DNA from: an uncultured Neomegalonema sp.
Lineage (GTDB): Bacteria > Pseudomonadota > Alphaproteobacteria > Rhodobacterales > Rhodobacteraceae
Assembly: GCA_938034615.1 (NCBI GenBank)
Contig: CALHLW010000005.1
Location: 1 to 32,716 of the forward strand
Reading direction: 5' to 3'
DNA length: 32,716 nucleotides
The translations under genes were made by a program, and so were the position numbers. The notes beneath the pieces were generated by a model. That model saw only the letters and a list, made by a program, of their open reading frames with translations, searched no databases and was not told where the DNA came from. Below are positions 1-7,953 of this stretch, in pieces; position 1 is the first letter of the stretch, and every line of letters starts with the position of its first letter.

Positions 1-1457
1 CCCGTGACGATCTTGCCGTCCTCTTCCAGCCTCACGGACACTTCTGCCTGCGCGTCCGTCCCGTCCGTCACGGCATGAACCTGATAGAGTTTCAGCCGCG
101 CCGTATGCGGCACCAGAGCCTTGACCGCATTGAAAGTCGCATCCACCGGACCATTCCCGGTCGTCTCGTGGTGATGCGTTTCCCCATCGATTTCCATTGT
201 TAGGGTCGCTGTCGCCGGTCCCTCGGTCCCGCAGACCATGCCCAGCGAGACCAGTCGCATCCGGCTATGGGTCGCGCTCGTCTGCTGGTCCTCGATCAGC
301 GCGACGATATCATCGTCGTACATTTCCTTCTTGGAATCCGCGAGCGCCTTGAAGCGCACGAACGCCTCCTGAAAGGCATTATCCCCGATCTCGAAGCCGA
401 GTTGCGCCAGCTTGTCCTTGAAGGCCGCGCGCCCCGAATGCTTGCCCATGACCAGATTGCTCTCGGTCAGGCCCACATCCTCGGGTCGCATGATCTCGAA
501 CGTTTCCGCATTCTTGAGCATCCCGTCCTGATGGATGCCGCTTTCATGGGCGAAGGCATTCTTGCCGACGATGGCCTTGTTGTATTGCACCTGAAAGCCC
601 GAAACCGCCGAAACCAGACGGCTCGCCTTCATGATCTGCGTCGTGTCGATGCCGGTATGATAGGGCATGATATCCCTGCGTACCTTCATCGCCATCACGA
701 CTTCTTCTAGCGCCGTATTCCCCGCCCGTTCGCCCAAACCATTGATCGTGCATTCGATCTGCCGCGCGCCTGCCTCGACCGCCGCCAGCGCGTTGGCCGT
801 CGCCATCCCGAGGTCGTTATGGCAATGGGTCGCGACCACACACTCCTTAAGCGCCGGTACACGCTCATGCAGCATGGCGATCAGTTCCGCGCTTTCACGC
901 GGGGCCGTGTAGCCCACCGTGTCCGGAATATTGATCGTCGTCGCCCCACAATCGACCGCCAGTGCAACCGTCTCGACGAGGAAATCCTCCTCCGTCCGGG
1001 TCGCATCCATCGGCGACCATTGCACGTTGTCACACAGCGACCGCGCATGGGTCACGGTCTCGCGGATCTTGTCCAGCACCTGATCCTTCGTCATCGAGAG
1101 CTGATGCTCCCGGTGCAGCGGGGACGTGCCGATGAACGTGTGAATCCGGGGCTTCTTGGCGTGTTGCAGCGCCTGCCAGGCCCGGTCGATATCGCCCCTC
1201 GACGCCCGCGCCAGCCCGCAGGTCACGGAATTCTGCAACAGCTTGGCGATCTCGCTGACCGCCTCGAAATCCCCATCCGAGGCGATGGGAAATCCGGCTT
1301 CGATGATATCGACGCCCATCTCATCGAGCAGCGCCGCGATCTGGAGTTTCTCCTCCAGCGTCATCGTGGCCCCCGGCGACTGCTCTCCATCGCGCAGGGT
1401 GGTATCGAAAATCAGAACCTTGTCTTTGTCCTGAGCGGAATCAGTCTGTGAAGTCAT
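1..1457 (-). CDS. leuA: 2-isopropylmalate synthase, 3' end beyond window
   Basis: Condenses 2-oxoisovalerate with acetyl-CoA to 2-isopropylmalate, the committed step of leucine synthesis in the cytosol. The N-terminus (residues 17-32) carries the family signature FDTTLRDGEQSPGATM, with the catalytic Arg-Asp pair at residues 22-23. The last visible residues (LYQVHAVTDGTDAQAEVSV) belong to the C-terminal leucine-sensing regulatory domain. About 485 codons are visible; family members run to roughly 510-560, so only a short tail lies outside. The start is the ATG giving MTSQTDS. Upstream lie a leucine-rich leader peptide, a hairpin pair and a promoter, so expression is probably controlled by leucine-dependent attenuation. 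Identity is secure. Confidence 0.96.
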   Translation of the reverse strand, partial: MTSQTDSAQDKDKVLIFDTTLRDGEQSPGATMTLEEKLQIAALLDEMGVDIIEAGFPIASDGDFEAVSEIAKLLQNSVTCGLARASRGDIDRAWQALQHAKKPRIHTFIGTSPLHREHQLSMTKDQVLDKIRETVTHARSLCDNVQWSPMDATRTEEDFLVETVALAVDCGATTINIPDTVGYTAPRESAELIAMLHERVPALKECVVATHCHNDLGMATANALAAVEAGARQIECTINGLGERAGNTALEEVVMAMKVRRDIMPYHTGIDTTQIMKASRLVSAVSGFQVQYNKAIVGKNAFAHESGIHQDGMLKNAETFEIMRPEDVGLTESNLVMGKHSGRAAFKDKLAQLGFEIGDNAFQEAFVRFKALADSKKEMYDDDIVALIEDQQTSATHSRMRLVSLGMVCGTEGPATATLTMEIDGETHHHETTGNGPVDATFNAVKALVPHTARLKLYQVHAVTDGTDAQAEVSVRLEEDGKIVT

Positions 1458-1495
1458 AGCGTTGCCTGTGGTGTAAGATGCAAAATCAGATGTCC

Positions 1496-1548
1496 GGTGC
1501 GCGCGCAATCCTCTGAGCGCCGCACCGCGATGACGGCGCGCTCAGAGG
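1496..1548 (-). promoter_or_regulatory. leuA attenuator: two competing hairpins
   Basis: Read on the minus strand, CCTCTGAGCGC (1548-1538) pairs perfectly over 11 bases with GCGCTCAGAGG (1520-1510), forming a candidate antiterminator. A second hairpin, GGTGCG (1526-1521) with CGCACC (1501-1496) plus a few inner pairs, uses the base of the same right arm and is followed about 10 bases later by TTTT, a weak candidate terminator. A ribosome stalled on the Leu codons would leave the first arm free; one reaching the stop would cover it and allow the second hairpin. The pairings are visible; the mechanism is inferred. Confidence 0.6.
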
Positions 1549-1583
1549 CGACTAAGTAGCAGGAGGCGCGCTTCGTTTTGCAT
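1542..1583 (-). CDS. leuL: Leucine leader peptide of leuA attenuator
   Basis: A 13-codon ORF reading MQNEARLLLLSRL then TGA, with four consecutive Leu codons (CTC CTG CTA CTT) and a fifth just before the stop. It lies 84 bases upstream of the leuA start. Such peptides couple ribosome stalling at scarce leucyl-tRNA to read-through into leuA. Its ATG sits only 6 bases downstream of a plausible -10 box, leaving no room for a Shine-Dalgarno site, so the mRNA may be leaderless at this end. The stop codon lies inside the left arm of the following hairpin, as expected for an attenuator. Found by eye; its size is below usual gene-caller limits. Confidence 0.8.
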   Translation of the reverse strand: MQNEARLLLLSRL

Positions 1584-1588
1584 GGAGC

Positions 1589-1618
1589 GATAGAGGCAGA
1601 GCGGCGCGCCCGTGTCAA
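1589..1618 (-). promoter_or_regulatory. Sigma70-type promoter of leuL-leuA
   Basis: On the minus strand a perfect -35 box TTGACA (1618-1613) is followed after 18 bases by TCTATC (1594-1589) as -10. The predicted start point, about 7 bases on, falls at or next to the ATG of the leader peptide. No other good -35 box is seen ahead of leuA. The -10 match is moderate. Confidence 0.6.
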
Positions 1619-1696
1619 CCCGCCGCTTTACTTTGTTCATCTGCGCCCAATCTCCTCCCGTCGAGGGACGTTCACAGACCTGCAAGGAATGACCAC

Positions 1697-2326
1697 ATGC
1701 TTCTCCAGACGACGCTCACCACCATGGCCGCCTTCTCGATGGTCGCCGTCGCCTATGCCGCCGATGATATCGAAGGCCCGAAATACGAAGTGCTCGCCAG
1801 CGAGAACGGCGTCGAACTGCGCGAATACGCTCCCTATCTCGTGGCCGAAGTCACAGTCGAGGCTTCCTCCCGCGATGCCGCTTCATCCATGGGCTTTCGC
1901 CCCCTCGCCGGATACATCTTCGGCGGCAACACGTCCCGCGATGAAATAGCGATGACCGCTCCCGTCACGACCCAGGCCAGCGGCACCGAAATCGCCATGA
2001 CCGCCCCGGTCACGACCGAAGGCACCGACGAGGGCCGCTACACGGTGCATTTCACGATGCCCCGCAAATGGACGATGGAAACGCTCCCTGTCCCTAACGA
2101 CCCCAACGTGACGCTCAAGGAAGTCCCGGCGGAGAAACGCATCGCCTATCGCTTCATCGGCGCGAAATCACAGGACAGCATAGATCAGGCCGACGCCGCC
2201 ATCCTCGCCTACGCCAGTCGTGAGAACATGGCCGTTTCCACGACGCCCATGATCGCCGGCTATGACGGCCCCCGCACACCGACTTCAAAGCGCCGCTGGG
2301 AAGTCATGCGCGGCGTTGTAGAATAA
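1697..2326 (+). CDS. SOUL/HBP family heme-binding protein, secreted
   Basis: A 209-residue protein of the SOUL heme-binding family. The first ~21 residues (hydrophobic, ending AVAYAAD) look like a Sec signal peptide, so the mature protein is probably periplasmic. Family features follow: KYEVLASENGVELREYAPYLVAE near the mature N-terminus, and the IAMTAPV motif. That motif occurs twice, as EIAMTAPVTT at residues 83-92 and 98-107. The start has AAGGA about 9 bases upstream. It is divergent from leuA and convergent with the DUF1185 gene, so it is probably transcribed alone. Bacterial members are poorly characterised; heme or tetrapyrrole binding is inferred from the family only. Confidence 0.85.
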   Translation: MLLQTTLTTMAAFSMVAVAYAADDIEGPKYEVLASENGVELREYAPYLVAEVTVEASSRDAASSMGFRPLAGYIFGGNTSRDEIAMTAPVTTQASGTEIAMTAPVTTEGTDEGRYTVHFTMPRKWTMETLPVPNDPNVTLKEVPAEKRIAYRFIGAKSQDSIDQADAAILAYASRENMAVSTTPMIAGYDGPRTPTSKRRWEVMRGVVE

Positions 2327-2339
2327 AATTATCCCCGCC

Positions 2340-2355
2340 CCGGCCTACGAGCCGG
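2340..2355. terminator. Small hairpin between convergent genes
   Basis: CCGGC (2340-2344) and GCCGG (2351-2355) form a 5-base GC stem with a 6-base loop in the 37-base gap between the convergent SOUL and DUF1185 genes. There is no adjacent T-run on the plus side and only a distant A/T-rich stretch on the minus side. It is a candidate bidirectional terminator on position alone. Confidence 0.3.
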
Positions 2356-2363
2356 AGCCTCCT

Positions 2364-2945
2364 TCATCGCAGCCCGTCTTCCCCAACCACATCCGCGGCT
2401 TCAAGCCCACCCATCCGCGAATGGATGCGCGGGCCGCAGGTCATGGCGAGGGCGAACAGCAACTCATCCGCTTTCGGCCCATCCGGCAAGCCAACCTCCA
2501 TCGCGTCGAAATGGCTGCGCACATAGGCGGCGTTGGCGTGGCCGAGCGGCACATCGATCCGGGTGCCCATCCCTCCCTGCTTCATCGCCGAGGGTACGAT
2601 AGCCTTGGAATCGCTCAACAACTGCCGCATCGCATAGCCCCCCGGCACATGCCACAGCGCCGTATGCTCCAACTCCCCGTTCTCTCCGACCATCGCTGCC
2701 TTGCCATAGCCGTCGATCCCGTCTGGCCCCCCGAGCGCCGCGACGAGCCGCTCGCTCATCATCGCGCCGAGCGGTTTCAGATCGTCCATATGCGCCTGTA
2801 AATCTGCCTCGTACCGTCCTGCGAAGGGGTTCTTCACGAGCGCGATCATCGCCGCCCGCCGACGCGGCACATCTGCCACTGGCCCTCCATCATGGTGGAT
2901 TTCCTCAATGACCAGCACCGTCTTGCGGATCGGAAAGTCAGCCAT
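2364..2945 (-). CDS. DUF1185 (amino acid synthesis family) protein
   Basis: A 193-residue soluble protein matching the DUF1185 / 'amino acid synthesis' family, whose biochemical role is not established. Recognisable stretches are RKTVLVIEEIHHDGG at the N-terminus, VKNPFAGRYEADL near residue 40, and DVPLGHANAAYVRSHFDAM in the C-terminal half. I prefer the ATG start at 2945, with GGAG 7 bases upstream, over the adjacent GTG at 2948. The start overlaps the UPF0280 stop by 8 bases, indicating translational coupling. It is the last gene of a five-gene operon with a molybdenum hydroxylase and a 6-hydroxynicotinate-reductase-like protein, so a role in catabolism of a ring compound is a reasonable inference; the name 'amino acid synthesis' should not be trusted. 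Confidence 0.85.
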   Translation of the reverse strand: MADFPIRKTVLVIEEIHHDGGPVADVPRRRAAMIALVKNPFAGRYEADLQAHMDDLKPLGAMMSERLVAALGGPDGIDGYGKAAMVGENGELEHTALWHVPGGYAMRQLLSDSKAIVPSAMKQGGMGTRIDVPLGHANAAYVRSHFDAMEVGLPDGPKADELLFALAMTCGPRIHSRMGGLEAADVVGEDGLR

Positions 2946-3816
2946 CACACGTCTCCAAATTCAGCATCGAAACCCCGCCGATCACAGCATGACGCCCGCC
3001 CAGATACAACACCGCCGCATGGATCAATCCCCGCCGCCGCATCGTGTGCGCTTCACGCACCCCCTGCGCCAACGCCTCGCTGATTTCCTCCGGTGACAGC
3101 AAGCCCACATCGCGCGTGACCATCCGATCCCTCAGATCGCTGTCAGGATCGATCTCGCACGCCGCAATCCGCGTCACCTTGGTTGATCCCGGCAGATCGA
3201 CCGCATTCGCGATCAGTGTCGCCGCCACATCCGCTGCCGCAGCATCCCGCGCCAGCACTGTCACCGCATCCGCAACCCCCAGCGAGTGCGACCGCCCCCG
3301 CCACCCGGAAGTCGCCACCCCCCGCACCGGATCATCCGCCCTCACCACGGCCCGGTCCCCCGTCCGACCAATTGCCACCCGCATCGCCTCGCCGGGAGCC
3401 AGCCACAGCGCCGCATCCCCTCCGTTATTCGCATAGGCACGCGAAAGCCCCGGCACGACAGCCGCCTCCAACACCGCATCCGCCACCGCCCCGGCCACAG
3501 CCGCCATCGGCGTCACGAAGCGATGGGCATGAGGCTGCACGGCCTCCGCCATCGCCTGTGAAATACTCCCCTTGAGCCGCTGCCCCGCACCTGATGTGTG
3601 GCCCTGATCATCAACGCACTGCCGCCTCAATATCGGTAGATCGCTAACAAGCTCATCCAGCACCGTCCCGAACCGCGCCACCGCGCGACGCTCCGCCTCG
3701 TCGCGCCTCTCCCCGACCGCTTGAAACACGATGTCGATAGGCCCATGATGCAGATGCAACCGCTCTCCCGATAATTGGGAAACCTGCGCACCGGTCACGT
3801 CAGAGTCAGCGGCCAC
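2938..3816 (-). CDS. UPF0280 family protein
   Basis: A 292-residue protein of the uncharacterised UPF0280 family, which is related to the ApbE flavin-transferase fold. Visible features are the Gly/Ala-rich PMAAVAGAVADAV segment near residues 105-117 and the TSGWRGRSHSLGVADAVTVLA stretch near residue 170, which resembles the ApbE core. No signal peptide or membrane segment is seen. The start is GTG at 3816, with a strong GGGGGAG site 5 bases upstream; it overlaps the preceding gene by 22 bases. An internal GTG at 3798 would overlap the same stop codon by 4 bases but lacks a ribosome site. In this operon it could install or handle a flavin for the neighbouring reductase; this is inference from fold and neighbourhood only. 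Confidence 0.83.
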   Translation of the reverse strand: MAADSDVTGAQVSQLSGERLHLHHGPIDIVFQAVGERRDEAERRAVARFGTVLDELVSDLPILRRQCVDDQGHTSGAGQRLKGSISQAMAEAVQPHAHRFVTPMAAVAGAVADAVLEAAVVPGLSRAYANNGGDAALWLAPGEAMRVAIGRTGDRAVVRADDPVRGVATSGWRGRSHSLGVADAVTVLARDAAAADVAATLIANAVDLPGSTKVTRIAACEIDPDSDLRDRMVTRDVGLLSPEEISEALAQGVREAHTMRRRGLIHAAVLYLGGRHAVIGGVSMLNLETCDG

Positions 3817-5246
3817 GGATTCTCCCCCGAAGCTCCTTCCTCGCGATTCTCTCGCGCATACTCACCTCCTTCGGCCCGCACATCATCCAGCGAGCGCACG
3901 GCCCCCGTATGCCCCCCCAATCCCGCATACACTTCCGCCCGCAGCGTAAATTCCAAAGGAGCAACCAACGCAGGCGTCGGCACATAGCCAAACGACCCCT
4001 CCGGCATCGTCGTAACATCGACCATCATCGTGATTCCGCCCCCCGGCCACACATAGACCGGCGCACCGCCACAGGTCAGATAGGCCCGCCGATCCTGCAC
4101 CGACCGGGTCAGCGCAATCGGGTTCTCCGTCACGCCAGCCCGCAGCGACCCCCCGGCCCCGCCCATGAACAGCACCGTGCAGAGTGCAGGCTCACAGTTC
4201 TCCGCAATTCGCTCGACCGATCCGCGCAGGGCCTCCGGCAATTCCGTCTCCACCGGCAACAGATTGTCGTCCAGCACGTAATACGCTGAATGTTCCCCTG
4301 TCGTAGAGACCATCAGCATAGTCAAACCGGCCCTCGCCCCCTTCTTCGCACGCCATTCGCCCAGAATATCGAGTGGGTCAGACAGATCCGTGCCGCCCCA
4401 ACCCGTACCCGGCTCCGCCACACGGAAATACCGCCCCGGTGTCGATTTCGCGCCCTTCACCCGGATGCCGGTATCTTCCCAGCCCAGCACCTTGCCGGCC
4501 TGATGTTCCGAGACGACACCGGTAATGTGATCGTCCACGACCACCACCTCGTCTACCAGCCCCTGCCACTGGCTTGCGAACATTCCAATGGTCGCCGACC
4601 CGCACCCCACCCGCATCCGCGTCTCGCGCACACCATCGACAATCGGCGCTTCCCCGGCCTGCACCACGACCCTCGAACCGCCCTCGATTTCCAGCTCCAC
4701 CGCCTCGCCATTGCACAGCGCCAGCAGTGCCTCGCAGGTCACGCGCCCTTCGGATTTCGACCCGCCGGTCAGGTGCCGCACACCCCCCAACGACACCATC
4801 TGCGACCCGTATTCCCCGGTCGTCACATGCCCCACCGCCTCGCCCTTCGCCCGAACGACAGCCATCTCCGGCCCCAGATGCCGGTCGGTGTCGATCTTCA
4901 CCTTCACACCGCAATAGGAAAAGATCGCCTCCGTCACGACCGTTACCAGATCGGCCCCCTCGACCTCGCTGGAAACGATGAACGGCGCAGGCTTATAGTC
5001 CGGGTAAGTCGTCCCCGCGCCGATCCCCGTCACGAAATGCTCGGCCGGACGCACCGCATTGCCATCCCAGCCATCCGCCACGAACGGCACCGCTTCCGCC
5101 GCCCGTTCCAGAAGGACCAGCGGGTCAGTTCGCACGATCCGCCCGCTCGCATTGGCATAGCGATCACACGCCCCCGTCTGCCCCGGCGCGATAAAGCACA
5201 TCACCGGACACGCATCGCAGCGCAGTTTGTCAGGGGCGTCAGTCAT
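3795..5246 (-). CDS. 6-hydroxynicotinate reductase-like Fe-S protein
   Basis: A 483-residue protein matching those annotated as 6-hydroxynicotinate reductase, which in the clostridial nicotinate pathway reduces 6-hydroxynicotinate to a tetrahydro-oxo product with ferredoxin. The N-terminus carries cysteines 10, 13, 17 and 27 in CDACPVMC-x9-C spacing, suitable for a [4Fe-4S] cluster. Further conserved Gly-rich stretches include GGVRHLTGGSKSEGR and MGGAGGSLRAGV. I chose the ATG at 5246 (MTDAPDK), with GAGGGG upstream; its first codons overlap the stop of the hydroxylase gene by 8 bases. A longer start at 5273 would add nine Arg-rich residues inside the upstream gene. No transporter or other nicotinate-pathway gene is nearby, so the true substrate is open. 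Confidence 0.78.
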   Translation of the reverse strand: MTDAPDKLRCDACPVMCFIAPGQTGACDRYANASGRIVRTDPLVLLERAAEAVPFVADGWDGNAVRPAEHFVTGIGAGTTYPDYKPAPFIVSSEVEGADLVTVVTEAIFSYCGVKVKIDTDRHLGPEMAVVRAKGEAVGHVTTGEYGSQMVSLGGVRHLTGGSKSEGRVTCEALLALCNGEAVELEIEGGSRVVVQAGEAPIVDGVRETRMRVGCGSATIGMFASQWQGLVDEVVVVDDHITGVVSEHQAGKVLGWEDTGIRVKGAKSTPGRYFRVAEPGTGWGGTDLSDPLDILGEWRAKKGARAGLTMLMVSTTGEHSAYYVLDDNLLPVETELPEALRGSVERIAENCEPALCTVLFMGGAGGSLRAGVTENPIALTRSVQDRRAYLTCGGAPVYVWPGGGITMMVDVTTMPEGSFGYVPTPALVAPLEFTLRAEVYAGLGGHTGAVRSLDDVRAEGGEYARENREEGASGENPWPLTLT

Positions 5247-7953
5247 CGCCCCTCGCCGCCCGTATCGCCGCATGGACCCGGTGGGGCAGGGCGGGCAGCT
5301 TGGTAATCTCCGCCCCCGTTGCGTGCCGGATCGCGTTGAGGATCGCGGGGGCCGTCGGGATCAGCACATGCTCCCCCAACCCTTTCGCGCCGAACGGCCC
5401 TTCTGGGTCCGGTTTTTCGATCAGGATGCTCTCGATGGGCGGCACATCGCCGAAGGTCGGAATCAGGTAATCGTGCAGGTTCTCCGTCCGCCCCGGCAGG
5501 TATTCCTCCATCAACGCCAGCCCGATACCTTGCGCGATCCCGCCCTCGATCTGCCCTTCGGCCAGCACCGGATTAATCGCCCGTCCGACGTCATGTGCCG
5601 CCATAATCCGGCGCAGATGCACAGTTCCCAACCCCTCATCCACATCCAGCACCACCATCTGCGCGCCATAGCCATAGACTGCGTAAGGTTTGCCCTGCCC
5701 ATTCTCGTCCAGCGGCGTGACAGGCGGGTCATACGTCTCCTCGCCCATAAACACGTAGCCGAACCCGTTCGCGGGCAGCCCGTCCAGCGCAATGCGCCGC
5801 ACGTCCCCGCCATCCTCCACAACGACCGACCCGCCATCCAGCCGCAACCGCGCGTCATCACCCGCATTCGCATGGCGCAGCACCGCCGCCCGCAAAGCCC
5901 GCCCCGCCAATTCCGCCGCCTTCCCCGTCACATACGTTTGACGCGAAGCCGAGGTCTTCCCCGCATCCGGTGTCAGTGCCGTATCCGGACCGATCAACTC
6001 GAACGCGGCCAATGGCAACCCTGCAGCATCCGCACAAATCTGAGCGATAACGGTATTCGATCCCTGCCCTATATCCGACGCCCCTTGATGCAGTACCACA
6101 CGCCCATCGGCCCGCAGCCCGACTCGAATGGTCGACGGATTCGCCAGCGAGGTATTCCCGCACCCATACCAGCAAGACGCCACCCCGACCCCACGCGCCA
6201 GCCCTGCCGGAGCCGCCTCGCCCAACGCCGCCTCCCAATGCGGCTTCAGCGCATCGAGGCAGTCCACGATCCCGACGCCGTGGATCACCTGCCCCGTGCA
6301 GGTCGTATCCCCATCGCGATAGGCATTGAGCCGCCGGAACGCCAGCCGATCCATCCCGACCGCCTCGGCCAGCCGATCATACAGCGTCTCCTGCATGATC
6401 GCCGCCTGCGGCACGCCGAATCCCCGAAACGCGCCCGAAACCGGCCCGTTCGTATGCACTGCCCGCCCGAGTGCTCGATAATGTGGCGTCCGGTATGGCC
6501 CGGAAGCATGAACCGGCACCCGGTTCGCGACCGTTGGCCCCCAGCTCGCATAGGCCCCGGTATTGAAATCCCCCGCGAAATCCATCCCCACGATCCGCCC
6601 ATCCGCATCCGTCCCGATGCTCGCCGTCATCGTCGCCGGATGACGCTTCGTGGTCGATTGCATGGATTCCGTGCGCGTATAGACCATCCGCGCGGGCCGC
6701 CCCGTCTTCAACGCGACCAGCCCAATCAGTGGATGCAGCGAAACGTCCAGTTTGGAGCCAAACCCTCCGCCCGTCGCCGTCGCGATGATCCGCACGTTGG
6801 CAGGGTCCAGCCCCAGTAACGCTGCGGTATCATCGCGGTCCATGACGGGTGCCTGTGTGCAGGTCTGCACCACCAGCGTTTCACCATCCATCCAGGCAGC
6901 GCCCGCCTCCGGCTCGATATAGGCGTGCTCGACATATGAGGTCGAGATCGTCGTCGTTGCCACATGCGCCGCTCCGGCCAGCGCCGCCGTCGTATCCCCT
7001 TGCCGCACGAACCCCTGCGTCAGAATATTCCCCGCGCGCCCGTCATGCAGGTCCGCCGCAGCCGCCCCCGCCGCCTCGTCCAGCGATTCCGCCAGCGGCT
7101 CCCACGTCACCGGAAAATCCGACAGGTCCGTATCCTCGAACCCGTCATCAAAGGCGATCAGCGCCACCGCTTCCCCCCGGAACCGCGCTATCCCCTCGGC
7201 CAGCATCGGCTGATCCGCAAAAGGCGGAATGACCCCGAAACGATTGACCCCTGGCACATCGGCAGCAGTCCATACCCCTGCACAGCCCTCCGGTCGCCAC
7301 CTCGCCAGATCACCAAACGCAAACCGCGCATGGTGATGCGGCGAGCGCACGGCTTTCACGACTAGCGCCCCCTCGGGCCAATGATCAGCCCCGAACACAT
7401 CAGTCCCGTCGACCTTGTGCCGCCCGTCCAGCCGCTCGACCCGCGCCCCGATGGCCGCACCCGCTTCCGGCATGGCCACTGGTTCCAGGACCCGCCCCGT
7501 ATCGCAAACCGCAGCAATGATCTTCCGATACCCGGTGCAGCGGCACAACACCCCGGCCAGCGCTTCCTCGACCTGCGCCTCATCGGGCGCATCAACCCGC
7601 TGCAACAGCGCCACCGCACTGACCAGCATCCCTGGCGTACAGATTCCGCATTGCGCTGCCCCATGCCGCAGGAAGGCCACCTTCAACCGTTCGCCTATGC
7701 CATCGTCAAGCCCCTCGACCGTCACGATTTCCGCCCCGACCGCCCGCGCCGCAGGCACCAGACAGGCACACACCGCCTCCCCATCCATTAGCACGGTACA
7801 GGCCCCGCAATCCCCCGCATCGCAGCCGACCTTCACCCCCCGTGCCCCACATTCCTCGCGCAGCACATCAGACAAGCGCCGCAGCGGCGCATCCCCGACG
7901 CTCACCATCCGCCCATTGACGTTCAGAACCGGCGCAGTCGTATCGAGGCTCAT
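5239..7953 (-). CDS. Xanthine dehydrogenase-family hydroxylase, fused Fe-S and Mo subunits
   Basis: A 904-residue fusion of the small [2Fe-2S] subunit and the large molybdopterin subunit of the xanthine oxidase family, which hydroxylates N-heterocycles or oxidises aldehydes using water. Residues 1-150 hold two clusters: Cys44/49/52/64 in plant-ferredoxin spacing and Cys102/105/137/139 ending CRCTGY. After a short linker the catalytic part (about 175-904) shows GGGFGSK (395-401), GAFRGFG (507-513) and GPFGAKGLGE (852-861), whose last Glu fits the conserved active-site base. There is no Tat signal, so it is cytoplasmic. Start ATG overlaps the FAD gene stop as ATGA. With the FAD subunit it makes a complete enzyme; the substrate is unknown, perhaps nicotinate or another ring compound given the downstream reductase. 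Confidence 0.92.
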   Translation of the reverse strand: MSLDTTAPVLNVNGRMVSVGDAPLRRLSDVLREECGARGVKVGCDAGDCGACTVLMDGEAVCACLVPAARAVGAEIVTVEGLDDGIGERLKVAFLRHGAAQCGICTPGMLVSAVALLQRVDAPDEAQVEEALAGVLCRCTGYRKIIAAVCDTGRVLEPVAMPEAGAAIGARVERLDGRHKVDGTDVFGADHWPEGALVVKAVRSPHHHARFAFGDLARWRPEGCAGVWTAADVPGVNRFGVIPPFADQPMLAEGIARFRGEAVALIAFDDGFEDTDLSDFPVTWEPLAESLDEAAGAAAADLHDGRAGNILTQGFVRQGDTTAALAGAAHVATTTISTSYVEHAYIEPEAGAAWMDGETLVVQTCTQAPVMDRDDTAALLGLDPANVRIIATATGGGFGSKLDVSLHPLIGLVALKTGRPARMVYTRTESMQSTTKRHPATMTASIGTDADGRIVGMDFAGDFNTGAYASWGPTVANRVPVHASGPYRTPHYRALGRAVHTNGPVSGAFRGFGVPQAAIMQETLYDRLAEAVGMDRLAFRRLNAYRDGDTTCTGQVIHGVGIVDCLDALKPHWEAALGEAAPAGLARGVGVASCWYGCGNTSLANPSTIRVGLRADGRVVLHQGASDIGQGSNTVIAQICADAAGLPLAAFELIGPDTALTPDAGKTSASRQTYVTGKAAELAGRALRAAVLRHANAGDDARLRLDGGSVVVEDGGDVRRIALDGLPANGFGYVFMGEETYDPPVTPLDENGQGKPYAVYGYGAQMVVLDVDEGLGTVHLRRIMAAHDVGRAINPVLAEGQIEGGIAQGIGLALMEEYLPGRTENLHDYLIPTFGDVPPIESILIEKPDPEGPFGAKGLGEHVLIPTAPAILNAIRHATGAEITKLPALPHRVHAAIRAARGDD

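Noticed and set aside
5227-6819. Long plus-strand open frame (530 codons) opposite the Mo hydroxylase gene, and similar ones at 4290-5306 and 819-1451
   Set aside because: Translations are rich in Arg, Pro and His with no recognisable domain, as expected opposite GC-rich genes; the minus-strand frames have clear motifs.
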